A stretch of DNA of 33,005 nt from an uncultured Clostridia bacterium (GCA_947589555.1 CANQAZ010000012.1:1-33005); one strand, 5' to 3'. Shown: positions 1-7,695, counted from the first letter of the stretch. The notes: generated by a model from the letters alone, not told the origin. Numbers and translations are program-made.

Positions 1-111
1 GGGGACGGGAAAGGGCGGGAAGAGGCGAAGAGGAGGTGGGATGTTGTGATGTGACAAGATTTTTTTCCTTTTGTGATTTTTGTGAAAATTTCTTTTTCGC
101 CCGCAGTTTGT

Positions 112-140
112 TTGACTTTCGCGCGTATAAATGTTAATAT
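112..140 (+). promoter_or_regulatory. Sigma-A-type promoter of the ABC exporter operon
   Basis: A -35 box TTGACT (112-117) and a -10 box TAATAT (135-140) are separated by exactly 17 bases in an AT-rich stretch. Transcription would begin near 147, leaving a leader of about 90 bases before the first ABC gene. Bases 1-111 hold a purine-rich stretch and an AT-rich stretch in which I recognise no gene. Confidence 0.6.
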
Positions 141-157
141 AAAAACAATCGCATTCC

Positions 158-197
158 GAGGCGTATGACCGCGCGGGTTTGCGCCTCTTCTTTTTTT
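158..197 (+). terminator. Leader hairpin plus T-run (candidate attenuator) ahead of the ABC exporter
   Basis: GAGGCG (158-163) pairs with CGCCTC (182-187) and is followed by TTC and seven T residues (191-197). It lies between the operon promoter and the first gene, so it cannot be the end of an upstream unit started by that promoter. It looks like an intrinsic terminator used as an attenuator. The 18-base loop is large, which weakens the call. Confidence 0.45.
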
Positions 198-233
198 ACG
201 GACTACGGTTTTTTGCCTGTGATTCGGAGGTGA
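165..233 (+). CDS. Possible 22-codon leader peptide upstream of the ABC exporter
   Basis: The frame reads ATG at 165, Met-Thr-Ala-Arg-Val-Cys, then Ser-Ser-Phe-Phe, and ends at TGA 231-233. That stop sits inside the GGAGGTGATC ribosome binding site of the next gene. The frame starts in the loop of the leader hairpin and runs through its right arm and T-run, so a translating ribosome would disrupt the hairpin. GAGG at 158-161 is the only possible RBS and is only 3 bases from the ATG, which is too close. It could be a chance frame. The layout recalls the BmrB leader peptide ahead of the BmrCD drug exporter in Bacillus. Confidence 0.25.
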   Translation: MTARVCASSFFTDYGFLPVIRR

Positions 234-237
234 TCGT

Positions 238-2082
238 TTGTTAAAACGGCTGTTTCAGTGTATCCGGGAATACAAGGTTTCCACCATCCTTTCTCCCATC
301 TTCGTGACCTTTGAGGTCGTGCTCGAATGTCTGCTTCCCTTCTTCATCGCGGGCCTCCTCGGCTATATGGAGGACGCCCGCCTCGGCAAGGTGACCCTTC
401 AACTGTGGGGCACGGAAGGGGTGTTCGGCATCGGCCAGTACGCCTGCATCCTCATCGCGATGGCCATTGCTTCCCTCGTGTGCGGCATGCTCTCCGGCCT
501 CTTCTGCGCCCGCGCTTCCGCCGGCTTCGCCCGCAACCTGCGCAAGGACCTCTACTACAAGGTGCAGGATTTCTCCTTCGAGAACATCGATAAATTCTCC
601 ACGCCCTCCCTCGTCACCCGCATGACGACGGACGTGACCAACGTGCAGATGTCCTTCATGATGATCATTCGCGTGGCGGTCCGCAGTCCCATGATGATGA
701 TTTTTTCCGTGGTGATGGCCTTTATCATGGGCGGAAACCTCGCGTGGATCTTCGTGGGCGTCATCCCGCCCCTCGCCGCCATCCTCTTTTTCATCATGTG
801 GAAAACGATGCCCCTCTTCCGCCGCGTGTTCAAGAAGTACGACAACCTCAACGAGAGCATCGAAGAGAACATCGCGGGTATCCGCGTGGTGAAATCGTAC
901 GTGCGGGAGGACTTTGAAAAGGAAAAATTCGACAGGGCCGCGACCGACGTGCAGACCGACTTCACCAAAGCGGAACGCATCCTCGCGTGGAACAACCCCG
1001 TGATGCAGTTCTTCTTCTACTCCGTGCTCTCGACCGTGCTCTTTTTGGGCTCCTACCTCGTGCTCTCCGAGACCCCCGTCGGCTTGGGGGTCACCCTGCA
1101 ATATACCACCATCTCCCAACTCATCGTGTACGGCATGCAGATCCTGATGTCCCTCATGATGTTCTCCATGACCTTTGCGATGATCGCGATGTCCATTGAG
1201 AGCATGCGCCGCATTTACGAGGTGTTGAGCGAGGAATCCACCCTCCGCAGTCCCGAAAACGCCGTCACCGAGGTCGCGGACGGCTCCATCGACTTCGATA
1301 ACGTCTCCTTTAAGTACTCGGCTTCTGCCGAAAAGGACGTGTTGGAGGGGATCGACCTGCATATCCGCTCGGGCGAGACCATCGGCGTCATCGGCGGCAC
1401 CGGCGTGGGAAAGACCTCCCTCGTCAACCTCATCTCCCGCCTCTACGATGCGACGGAGGGTAGCGTGAAGGTGGGCGGCCGCGACGTGAAAGAGTACGAT
1501 TTGGAGGTCCTGCGCAACAACGTGGCCGTGGTGCTCCAAAAGAACGTGCTCTTTTCGGGCTCCATTAAAGATAATTTGCGCTGGGGCAACCCCGACGCCA
1601 CCGACGAGGAGATGGAGGAGGCGTGCAAACTGGCGCAGGCGGATGAGTTCATCCAGACCTTCCCCAAAAAGTACGATACCTACATCGAGCAGGGGGGCAC
1701 CAACGTCTCGGGCGGGCAGAAACAGCGGCTGTGCATCGCCCGCGCCCTGTTGAAAAAGCCCAAAATTTTGATTTTGGACGACTCGACCTCGGCCGTGGAT
1801 ACCCATACCGACGCGCTCATCCGCAAGGCCTTCCGCGAGTACATCCCCGCGACGACCAAAATCATCATCGCCCAGCGCACCTCCTCCGTGGAGGACGCCG
1901 ACCGCATCGTCATTATGGACGCGGGCAGGATCGTCGCCGTGGGCACGCATGAGGAACTCCTCGGCACCAACGAGATCTACACCGAAGTGTACACCACCCA
2001 AAACAAGGGCGGAAAGGCCATTTCCTCCCTCGGAGAGATGGGGGAACTGGATGAGGAGAACAAGAAAGGGGGTGAAAACTGA
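238..2082 (+). CDS. ABC exporter half-transporter, degenerate-site subunit (BmrC/TM287-like)
   Basis: This 614-aa protein is an exporter half: an N-terminal six-helix membrane domain (about residues 15-330) fused to an ATPase domain. The Walker A motif GGTGVGKT is at 386-393 and the signature VSGGQ at 490-494. Walker B reads ILDD, with Asp515 where catalytic Glu is expected, and the switch residue is Gln546 instead of His. These two changes mark the non-hydrolytic half of heterodimeric exporters such as TM287/288 and BmrCD. The start is TTG at 238, set by a strong GGAGGTGATC site at 226-235. Its stop overlaps the ATG of the partner by one base (TGATG), so the two are translationally coupled. 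The substrate is unknown; the family exports drugs, lipids or peptides. Confidence 0.9.
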   Translation: MLKRLFQCIREYKVSTILSPIFVTFEVVLECLLPFFIAGLLGYMEDARLGKVTLQLWGTEGVFGIGQYACILIAMAIASLVCGMLSGLFCARASAGFARNLRKDLYYKVQDFSFENIDKFSTPSLVTRMTTDVTNVQMSFMMIIRVAVRSPMMMIFSVVMAFIMGGNLAWIFVGVIPPLAAILFFIMWKTMPLFRRVFKKYDNLNESIEENIAGIRVVKSYVREDFEKEKFDRAATDVQTDFTKAERILAWNNPVMQFFFYSVLSTVLFLGSYLVLSETPVGLGVTLQYTTISQLIVYGMQILMSLMMFSMTFAMIAMSIESMRRIYEVLSEESTLRSPENAVTEVADGSIDFDNVSFKYSASAEKDVLEGIDLHIRSGETIGVIGGTGVGKTSLVNLISRLYDATEGSVKVGGRDVKEYDLEVLRNNVAVVLQKNVLFSGSIKDNLRWGNPDATDEEMEEACKLAQADEFIQTFPKKYDTYIEQGGTNVSGGQKQRLCIARALLKKPKILILDDSTSAVDTHTDALIRKAFREYIPATTKIIIAQRTSSVEDADRIVIMDAGRIVAVGTHEELLGTNEIYTEVYTTQNKGGKAISSLGEMGELDEENKKGGEN

Positions 2083-4091
2083 TGGCAAGAATGGCTATGG
2101 CGCGGCCCGCGCGCAGTGCAAAGGGTGGCGCGCCCAACCTCAAAGCGCCCAAAGGGACCTTCAAACGCACCATCAAGGCGGTCTTTCACGCCTATCCCAA
2201 GATGATGACCATTGCCCTTATCTGCATCATCTTCAACGCGATCGTTTCCGCCCTGCCCTCCATCTTCATGGAGCGCATCTTCAAGGCCATCGAGGCCGCG
2301 ACGGAGCAGGGCGTGCTGTGGGGGGGCATCGTGGACCTCGGCACCGAGTCCGTGCCCGTCTTGCAGAACGTGGCGACCTATATCACGACAAGTATGCTCA
2401 CCCTCATCGGGCTGTATGTCGTCTCCCTCGCCTCGGGCGCGGTGGATAAGCAACTCATGGCCATCATCACCCAGGGATTTTTGAAAAAAATGCGCGGGCA
2501 GATGTTCGACGGCATGCAGGATCTGCCTATCCGCTACTTCGATACCCATAACCACGGCGATATCATGAGTTATTATACCAACGATATCGATACCCTGCGG
2601 CAGGTCATTTCGCAGTCTCTTCCCCAACTGCTGACCTCGGGCGTGATGGTCGTTACCCTGTTCATCATCATGATGGTGTACAGCGTGTGGCTCCTCCTCA
2701 TCGTGCTGGCCTTCATCTTCGTCATCCTTTTCGTCACGAAGGTGGTGGGCGGCGGCGCGGGGCGGTTCTTCCTCGGCCAGCAGCGCGCCGTGGCGCAGAC
2801 GGAGGGCTTTGTGGAGGAGATGATGAACGGCCAGAAGGTGGTGAAGGTGTTCTGCCACGAGGAGGCCGCAAAAGCCGACTTCGACAGGGTGAACGACCAC
2901 CTCTGCGAGCAATCGACCAAAGCCAATGCCTACGCAAACATGCTCATGCCCATTTTGGGCAATATCGGGCACGTCTTGTATGTGCTCATCGCCCTGCTCG
3001 GCGGCGTGTTTATCCTTTCGAACGTGCATAACTTCGGGTTCATCAACCTCTTTGACCCGGCCGAAGCGGGATTTTTCACCGTGGCCAACGTCGCCGCCTT
3101 TTTGCAGATGACGCGGCAGTTCTCCAACAACATCAACCAAGTCTCCAACCAGGTCAACCCCGTCGTCATGGGGCTTGCGGGCGCGGCGCGCCTCTTTGCC
3201 CTCATCGACGAAAAACCCGAGGAGGACGAAGGGTATGTGACCCTCGTCAACGCCAAAGAGAACGCCGACGGCACCCTGACGGAGTGCGGGGAGCGCACCG
3301 GCATCTGGGCGTGGAAGCACCCCCACAAAGAGGACGGGACGGTGACCTATACCAAACTGGAAGGGGACATCCGCATGTTCGACGTGGACTTCGGCTACGA
3401 CCCCGAGAAGATTGTGCTCCACGACATCAACCTCTATGCAAAGCCCGGGCAGAAGGTGGCCTTTGTGGGCGCGACGGGCGCGGGCAAGACGACGGTGACC
3501 AACCTCCTGACCCGATTCTATGACATCCAGGACGGCAAGATCCGCTACGACGGCATCAACGTCAATAAGATCAAGAAAGGGGAACTGCGCAGGGCCATCG
3601 GCATGGTGTTGCAGGATACCAACCTCTTTACGGGCACCGTGATGGAGAACATCCGCTACGGCCGTTTGGACGCCACCGACGAGGAGTGCATTGCGGCCGC
3701 CAAACTTGCGGGCGCGGACGACTTTATCGTGCGTCTGCCCGAGGGGTACAACACGATGCTCCACCAGAACGGCGCGAATTTGTCGCAGGGGCAGAGGCAA
3801 CTCCTCTCCATCGCCCGCGCCGCCGTCGCCGACCCGCCCGTGATGATTCTGGACGAGGCGACTTCCTCCATTGATACGAGGACGGAGGCCATCGTCCAGC
3901 GCGGCATGGATAAACTCATGGAGGGCAGAACGGTGTTCGTCATTGCGCACAGGCTCTCCACCGTCAAAAATTCCAACGTCATCATGGTGCTTGAACGGGG
4001 ACGCATCATCGAACGCGGCACCCACGAGCAACTCATCGACATGAAGGGCAAGTATTATCAACTCTACACGGGCGCGTTTGAACTGGAATAA
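2082..4091 (+). CDS. ABC exporter half-transporter, catalytic-site subunit (BmrD/TM288-like)
   Basis: This 669-aa protein is the second half of the heterodimer. A basic N-terminal extension of about 35 residues precedes the membrane domain. An inserted linker of about 45 residues (around 383-428) precedes the ATPase domain. Walker A GATGAGKT is at 463-470. Walker B ends in DE with Glu592, and the switch His is at 623, so this half carries the intact hydrolysis residues. Its signature is LSQGQ (567-571), a degenerate form that in heterodimers faces the partner's weakened Walker site. Together the pair makes one canonical and one degenerate ATP site. It overlaps the upstream gene by one base and is followed by a strong terminator. 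Confidence 0.92.
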   Translation: MARMAMARPARSAKGGAPNLKAPKGTFKRTIKAVFHAYPKMMTIALICIIFNAIVSALPSIFMERIFKAIEAATEQGVLWGGIVDLGTESVPVLQNVATYITTSMLTLIGLYVVSLASGAVDKQLMAIITQGFLKKMRGQMFDGMQDLPIRYFDTHNHGDIMSYYTNDIDTLRQVISQSLPQLLTSGVMVVTLFIIMMVYSVWLLLIVLAFIFVILFVTKVVGGGAGRFFLGQQRAVAQTEGFVEEMMNGQKVVKVFCHEEAAKADFDRVNDHLCEQSTKANAYANMLMPILGNIGHVLYVLIALLGGVFILSNVHNFGFINLFDPAEAGFFTVANVAAFLQMTRQFSNNINQVSNQVNPVVMGLAGAARLFALIDEKPEEDEGYVTLVNAKENADGTLTECGERTGIWAWKHPHKEDGTVTYTKLEGDIRMFDVDFGYDPEKIVLHDINLYAKPGQKVAFVGATGAGKTTVTNLLTRFYDIQDGKIRYDGINVNKIKKGELRRAIGMVLQDTNLFTGTVMENIRYGRLDATDEECIAAAKLAGADDFIVRLPEGYNTMLHQNGANLSQGQRQLLSIARAAVADPPVMILDEATSSIDTRTEAIVQRGMDKLMEGRTVFVIAHRLSTVKNSNVIMVLERGRIIERGTHEQLIDMKGKYYQLYTGAFELE

Positions 4092-4106
4092 AGTTTGATA
4101 AAGAGA

Positions 4107-4141
4107 GCCGCCGCTTCTTCGGAAGCGGCGGCGGTTTTTTT
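4107..4141 (+). terminator. Intrinsic terminator of the ABC exporter operon
   Basis: An 11-bp stem, GCCGCCGCTTC (4107-4117) with GAAGCGGCGGC (4122-4132), is closed by a very stable TTCG tetraloop and followed by seven T residues (4135-4141). Confidence 0.93.
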
Positions 4142-4167
4142 ACGGTTCGTACGGCTTTTTCCAAACC

Positions 4168-4485
4168 CTATATGGTGGAAAGGGCGGCGCCGACTACGGC
4201 GACTTCGATGATAACAACAATGACGGTGAGCACCAACGAAATGGCGCTTATGATCGTCCCGGCGAGCGCAAGCCCGTGCCCTTTTCCGCCGAGTTCGGCG
4301 GCTTTTTTCATCCCGAGAATGGAACAAACGAGCCCCGCGATCGCGATGAAGAAAGAGAGAACGAAGCCGACGATCGCAAGGACGTTGCTCTCTTCTTTTT
4401 GGACGGGAGCGGACTGCGCCACGCCGCAGTGCGGGCAGACGACGGCTCTGTCATCGATCTGCGCGCCGCAATTTTTACAGAACAT
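4168..4485 (-). CDS. Small zinc-ribbon membrane protein (DUF4190-like)
   Basis: This 105-aa protein begins with a zinc ribbon made of two CxxC pairs (Cys3/Cys6 and Cys17/Cys20). A short polar linker follows, then two hydrophobic segments (about 34-59 and 73-102) separated by a glycine-rich turn. This zinc ribbon plus DUF4190-like hairpin is common in small Firmicute membrane proteins of unknown role. AAAGGAGG lies about 8 bases before the ATG. It is divergent from an XRE repressor gene, and its promoter spacer contains a dyad that the repressor may bind. The function is not known. Confidence 0.8.
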   Translation of the reverse strand: MFCKNCGAQIDDRAVVCPHCGVAQSAPVQKEESNVLAIVGFVLSFFIAIAGLVCSILGMKKAAELGGKGHGLALAGTIISAISLVLTVIVVIIEVAVVGAALSTI

Positions 4486-4511
4486 TGAATTTACCTCCTT
4501 TGTTTTTTCTC

Positions 4512-4540
4512 ATTATACTCCCATTATACTGGGAAGTCAA
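4512..4540 (-). promoter_or_regulatory. Sigma-A promoter of the zinc-ribbon gene, with an operator-like dyad in its spacer
   Basis: On the minus strand TTGACT (4540-4535) and TATAAT (4517-4512) are 17 bases apart. The spacer is almost filled by the dyad TCCCA-N6-TGGGA (4519-4534). A protein bound there would block RNA polymerase. Confidence 0.75.
4519..4534. promoter_or_regulatory. Operator-like dyad 1 (TCCCA-N6-TGGGA)
   Basis: A perfect 5-bp inverted repeat with a 6-base centre lies between the -35 and -10 boxes of the zinc-ribbon gene. The same pattern recurs at 4548-4563, and both are next to a gene for a DNA-binding XRE protein, as expected for its binding sites. Confidence 0.55.
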
Positions 4541-4547
4541 GATATTT

Positions 4548-4563
4548 TCCCAATATTATGGAA
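4548..4563. promoter_or_regulatory. Operator-like dyad 2 (TCCCA-N6-TGGAA)
   Basis: This is a near copy of dyad 1 with one half-site change, 29 bases away and ending 11 bases before the XRE start codon. A wider TTTTCC/GGAAAA inverted repeat (4545-4565) is centred on nearly the same point. It could mediate autoregulation. Confidence 0.5.
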
Positions 4564-4574
4564 AAATAAAATGT

Positions 4575-4781
4575 ATGGAAAATAAATTCGGGGAGAGGCT
4601 CCGCACGCTTCGGCAGGAGAGAGGGCTCGGGCAGGTGCAACTTGCAAGGGAACTCGATGTGGGAAAATCGATCGTCAGCCTTTGGGAGAGAGGGGAGTGC
4701 GAGCCGACGCTTTCGAAATTGGTTGCGATCGCGCAGTTTTTCGGGGTCTCCGTGGATTATCTCGCCGGATTGGAGGACTGA
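4575..4781 (+). CDS. XRE-family transcriptional regulator (single HTH domain)
   Basis: This 68-aa protein is almost entirely a Cro/C1-type helix-turn-helix (about residues 6-62). It contains the typical segments QVQLARELDVGKSIVSLWE and PTLSKLVAIAQFFGVSVDYL. There is no second domain, so any signal is sensed through the HTH unit itself or by a partner. The ATG at 4575 is chosen because it begins the domain cleanly; the upstream in-frame sequence is the AT-rich promoter region. The ribosome binding site is weak. The divergent zinc-ribbon membrane gene and two matching dyads suggest it represses that gene and itself. Confidence 0.88.
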   Translation: MENKFGERLRTLRQERGLGQVQLARELDVGKSIVSLWERGECEPTLSKLVAIAQFFGVSVDYLAGLED

Positions 4782-4789
4782 ATGAAAAG

Positions 4790-4817
4790 GGCGCGCGGCC
4801 CGAATGGGCCGCGCGCC
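4790..4817. terminator. GC-rich hairpin downstream of the XRE gene
   Basis: A perfect 12-bp stem, GGCGCGCGGCCC with GGGCCGCGCGCC, has a GAAT loop. No T-run follows on the plus strand, so it may act as an mRNA 3' end stabiliser or as part of a bidirectional terminator with the next hairpin. Confidence 0.6.
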
Positions 4818-4821
4818 GCAA

Positions 4822-4855
4822 AAATGAGGCGCCCCGCGGCAAAGCCGCGGGGCGC
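4822..4855 (-). terminator. Terminator of the asd-dapA-dapB operon
   Basis: A perfect 12-bp stem (4829-4840 with 4844-4855) has a 3-base loop. Read on the minus strand it lies just beyond the dapB stop and is followed by CTCATTTTT. On the plus strand it is followed by an AT-rich tail, so it may serve both converging genes. Confidence 0.75.
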
Positions 4856-4875
4856 ATTCATTATTTTTAGCATGT

Positions 4876-5631
4876 TTAGCGGAAGAGGTCGCCGAGGAGA
4901 TCGTCCATATCGTATAATCCGGGGCGTTTGCCGAGCATGAAACGGGCCGCTTTCAACGCGCCCGCCGCGAATACCTTGCGGCTCCGCGCCGAGTGGGTGA
5001 GGGTCAGAATTTCGTCGTCGCCCGCGAACATCACCTCATGTTCGCCCACGATGGTGCCGCCGCGCACGGCGTGGACGCCGATTTCGCTCTTCTTCCGCGC
5101 GCCGACCGCGCCCTGACGGCCGTAGACGTTCTCTTTGCCGCCGCCGAAGCCCTCGTTTACGCTCTTTGCGAGCATCAGCGCGGTGCCCGAGGGAGCGTCC
5201 TGTTTTTGGCTGTGGTGGCGCTCGATGATCTCCGCGTCAAAGGCCGTCCCGAGCGCCTCCGCCGCCTTTTGGGCGAGCCGTTGCATGACGTTTATCCCGA
5301 GCGAAAGGTTGCCCGTGCGGAAAACGGGCACCCGCTTGGAGTAGTTTTCGATGAGCGCGAGGTCGTTATCGGTGTAGCCCGTGGAGGCGAGCACGGCGGG
5401 AAGGCCCTTTTCTTCGCAAAAGCGGAGGCGTTCCTCCACAAAGCGGGCCGAGGAGAAGTCGATGAGGACGTCCGCTTCCTCCGTGACCGAAGAAAAATCG
5501 GGATAGATGGGGAAGGGGGCGGGAGCGGGGGCGAGATCGACCCCGCAGACGATCTCGGCTTGCGCTTCGGGGGCGAGGTCGGCGACCATGCGCCCCATTT
5601 TGCCGCAGGCGCCGCATAAAACGATTTTCAT
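4876..5631 (-). CDS. dapB: 4-hydroxy-tetrahydrodipicolinate reductase
   Basis: DapB reduces hydroxy-tetrahydrodipicolinate to tetrahydrodipicolinate with NAD(P)H in the diaminopimelate/lysine pathway in the cytoplasm. The 251-aa protein has a dinucleotide-binding start (LCGACGKMG, residues 5-13). The family motif is around 137-151 (ERHHSQKQDAPSGTA), with catalytic His139/His140 and Lys143. The length is usual for the family. Its ATG overlaps the dapA stop by four bases (ATGA), and it is the last gene of the minus-strand asd-dapA-dapB operon. In a spore former this pathway also feeds dipicolinic acid synthesis, though the dipicolinate synthase genes are not here. Confidence 0.96.
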   Translation of the reverse strand: MKIVLCGACGKMGRMVADLAPEAQAEIVCGVDLAPAPAPFPIYPDFSSVTEEADVLIDFSSARFVEERLRFCEEKGLPAVLASTGYTDNDLALIENYSKRVPVFRTGNLSLGINVMQRLAQKAAEALGTAFDAEIIERHHSQKQDAPSGTALMLAKSVNEGFGGGKENVYGRQGAVGARKKSEIGVHAVRGGTIVGEHEVMFAGDDEILTLTHSARSRKVFAAGALKAARFMLGKRPGLYDMDDLLGDLFR

Positions 5632-6518
5632 TCTTTCACCTCTAAGCCATAGTTTCTCATGGCCGCTTTGAGCGCTTCGAAATGGGCGGGTTCGATGGGG
5701 GTGAGGGGGGCGCGCGGCAGACCCGCTTCAAACCCGAGAAGGTTTGCGCCCGCCTTGACGGGAATGGGGTTGACTTCGCAGAAACAGGCGTTCGCGAGGG
5801 GCAGAAGGGCGTCGCTCACGGTGCGCGCATAGGTCAGATCTCCTGTTTCGACCGCCGTGCAGAGCGCTTTGACGCCGCGGGGGGCGAGATTGGAGACGAC
5901 GGAGATGACCGCCGTGCCGCCCGCGCACAGAATGGGCAGATTGAGGGCGTCCTCCCCCGAGTAAATATCGCATTTTCCGCGGGTGAGGCGGAGGGTCTCC
6001 ATGACTTGCGCCATGTTGCCGCTCGCCTCCTTGATGCCCGCAAGGTTTTTCAGCCCGGCGATCGCGGCGGCCGTCTCCGGCAGGAGATTGACCCCGGTAC
6101 GCCCGGGTACGTTGTAGGCGATGACGGGCACCGAGACCGCCCCGCACACCGCTTTATAATATTCGTAGAGCCCGCGCTGGGTGCACTTGTTGTAGTAGGG
6201 GGTGACGGCGAGCACGCCGTCCGCGCCGAGATCCTCGGCCCGCCGCGCCGCCTTGACGGCCGTTTCCGTGCTGTTGCTCCCCACGCCGAAGATAATTTTC
6301 ATCCGCCCTGCGTTCTTCTCCACCGAAAAACGCATGAGCGCCGCCTTCTCTTCCTCCTGCATCGTGGCGGGCTCGCCCGTCGTGCCGAGGATGACGAGGG
6401 CGTCCGTTCCGCCCGCGGCCTGGTATTCCATGAGCGATGCGAACGCATCGAAATTGACGCCGTCCTTCATAAAAGGCGTGATCATCGCCGTTGCGCTTCC
6501 CTTCAAAAATCCCGTCAT
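5628..6518 (-). CDS. dapA: 4-hydroxy-tetrahydrodipicolinate synthase
   Basis: DapA condenses pyruvate with aspartate semialdehyde, the first step of the diaminopimelate branch. The 296-aa TIM-barrel protein shows the substrate-binding LGTTGE loop (44-49), Tyr135 and Arg140 in YNVPGRTG, and the Schiff-base lysine Lys163 in GIKEASG. AAGGAGA precedes the ATG at good spacing. It lies 68 bases downstream of asd and overlaps dapB by four bases. The order asd, dapA, dapB matches the order of the reactions. Confidence 0.97.
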   Translation of the reverse strand: MTGFLKGSATAMITPFMKDGVNFDAFASLMEYQAAGGTDALVILGTTGEPATMQEEEKAALMRFSVEKNAGRMKIIFGVGSNSTETAVKAARRAEDLGADGVLAVTPYYNKCTQRGLYEYYKAVCGAVSVPVIAYNVPGRTGVNLLPETAAAIAGLKNLAGIKEASGNMAQVMETLRLTRGKCDIYSGEDALNLPILCAGGTAVISVVSNLAPRGVKALCTAVETGDLTYARTVSDALLPLANACFCEVNPIPVKAGANLLGFEAGLPRAPLTPIEPAHFEALKAAMRNYGLEVKE

Positions 6519-6586
6519 GATCTTCTCCTTATTTTTATCGCGGCCGATCGCATGTCGTGCCGCTTTGTGCCGCCGTGCGGCAAAAT

Positions 6587-7666
6587 TCAGCCGAAATATC
6601 CCTTTACGGCGAGGAGTTCGGCAAGGAGCACCGCCCCGCCCGCGGCTCCCCGCAACGTGTTGTGCGAACAGCCGATGAATTTCCAGTCGAAGAGGGGATC
6701 CTCGCGGAGCCGCCCGGCCGAGATCGCCATGCCGTTTTCCGCCATGCGGTCGAGTCGGGGCTGGGGACGGTCGTCCTCTTCAATATAGTGAATAAACTGC
6801 TTGGGGGCGGAGGGGAGCCGCAGTGTTTGGGGCTCGCCCGCGAAATTTTTCCACGCCGAGAGGATCTGCTCTTTCGTCGGCTTGGTTTTGAATTTTACGA
6901 ACGCCGCCGCGAGGTGACCGTCGGAGACGGGCACGCGCACGCACTGCGCCGAGATGCGGGGGCCGTCCGCGGGAACGATCTGCCCGCCCTCCGCCTTGCC
7001 CCAAATTTTGAGGGGTTCGCGTTCGCTCTTTTCCTCTTCGCCGCCGATGTAGGGGATGACGTTATCCAAAATTTCGGGCATCGAGCCGAATGTCTTGCCC
7101 GCGCCCGAAATGGCCTGATAGGTGCACACGGCCGCGCTTTCGACGCCGAAGGGCAGAAGGGGGTGCAGGAGGGGAACATACGACTGCAACGAGCAGTTGC
7201 TCTTGACCGCGATAAATCCGCGCCGCGTGCCGAGCCGCGCCCTCTGCGCTTCGATGACGGCAAGATGTCCGGGGTTGACTTCGGGAATGACCATCGGCAC
7301 GTCGGGCGTGAAGCGGTGCGCCGAATTGTTGGATACGACGGGGATCTCCGCCCGCGCGTAACGCTCTTCGAGCGCCATGATCTCTTCCTTTTTCATGTTG
7401 ACGGCGCAGAACACGAAATCGACCTTACCGACGAGCGGACGGGGATCTGCGGCGTCGAGGACGGTCATCTTTTTGGCATAAGCGGGGATGGGGGTCTCCA
7501 TCGCCCATTTTATGCCGACCGCCTCGGGGTACGGCTTGCCCGCCGAACGCGCGCTTGCGAGAAGGGCGACGGGTTCAAACCACGGATGGTCCGCAAGGAG
7601 GGAGACGAAGCGCTGTCCCACCATGCCCGTTGCGCCGATGATGCCGACCCGATACTGTTTTGCCAT
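6587..7666 (-). CDS. asd: Aspartate-semialdehyde dehydrogenase, archaeal/fungal-type
   Basis: Asd reduces aspartyl phosphate to aspartate semialdehyde with NADPH, supplying DapA. The 359-aa protein begins with a nucleotide-binding motif GATGMVG (11-17). The catalytic cysteine is Cys158 in VKSNCSLQSY. The NNSAHR motif and the sequence around the cysteine resemble the archaeal and fungal branch of the family rather than the E. coli type; I judge this by eye. The ATG at 7666 is preferred over in-frame codons upstream because GGGAGA lies six bases before it and the conserved domain starts there. It heads the operon, with a promoter and a leader terminator upstream. No aspartate kinase gene is present in the window. 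Confidence 0.93.
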   Translation of the reverse strand: MAKQYRVGIIGATGMVGQRFVSLLADHPWFEPVALLASARSAGKPYPEAVGIKWAMETPIPAYAKKMTVLDAADPRPLVGKVDFVFCAVNMKKEEIMALEERYARAEIPVVSNNSAHRFTPDVPMVIPEVNPGHLAVIEAQRARLGTRRGFIAVKSNCSLQSYVPLLHPLLPFGVESAAVCTYQAISGAGKTFGSMPEILDNVIPYIGGEEEKSEREPLKIWGKAEGGQIVPADGPRISAQCVRVPVSDGHLAAAFVKFKTKPTKEQILSAWKNFAGEPQTLRLPSAPKQFIHYIEEDDRPQPRLDRMAENGMAISAGRLREDPLFDWKFIGCSHNTLRGAAGGAVLLAELLAVKGYFG

Positions 7667-7695
7667 TGTTTTCTCCCGTGACCGTCGGAAAATCC

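Noticed and set aside
41-49. ATG following AGGAGGTGGG near the window start
   Set aside because: The RBS-like sequence is good, but the frame stops after two codons (ATG TTG TGA).
1977-4061. Long antisense open frame opposite the second ABC exporter gene
   Set aside because: It is very rich in His, Asp, Glu and Val and has no recognisable domain. Its openness follows from the GC-rich codon use of the real gene on the plus strand.
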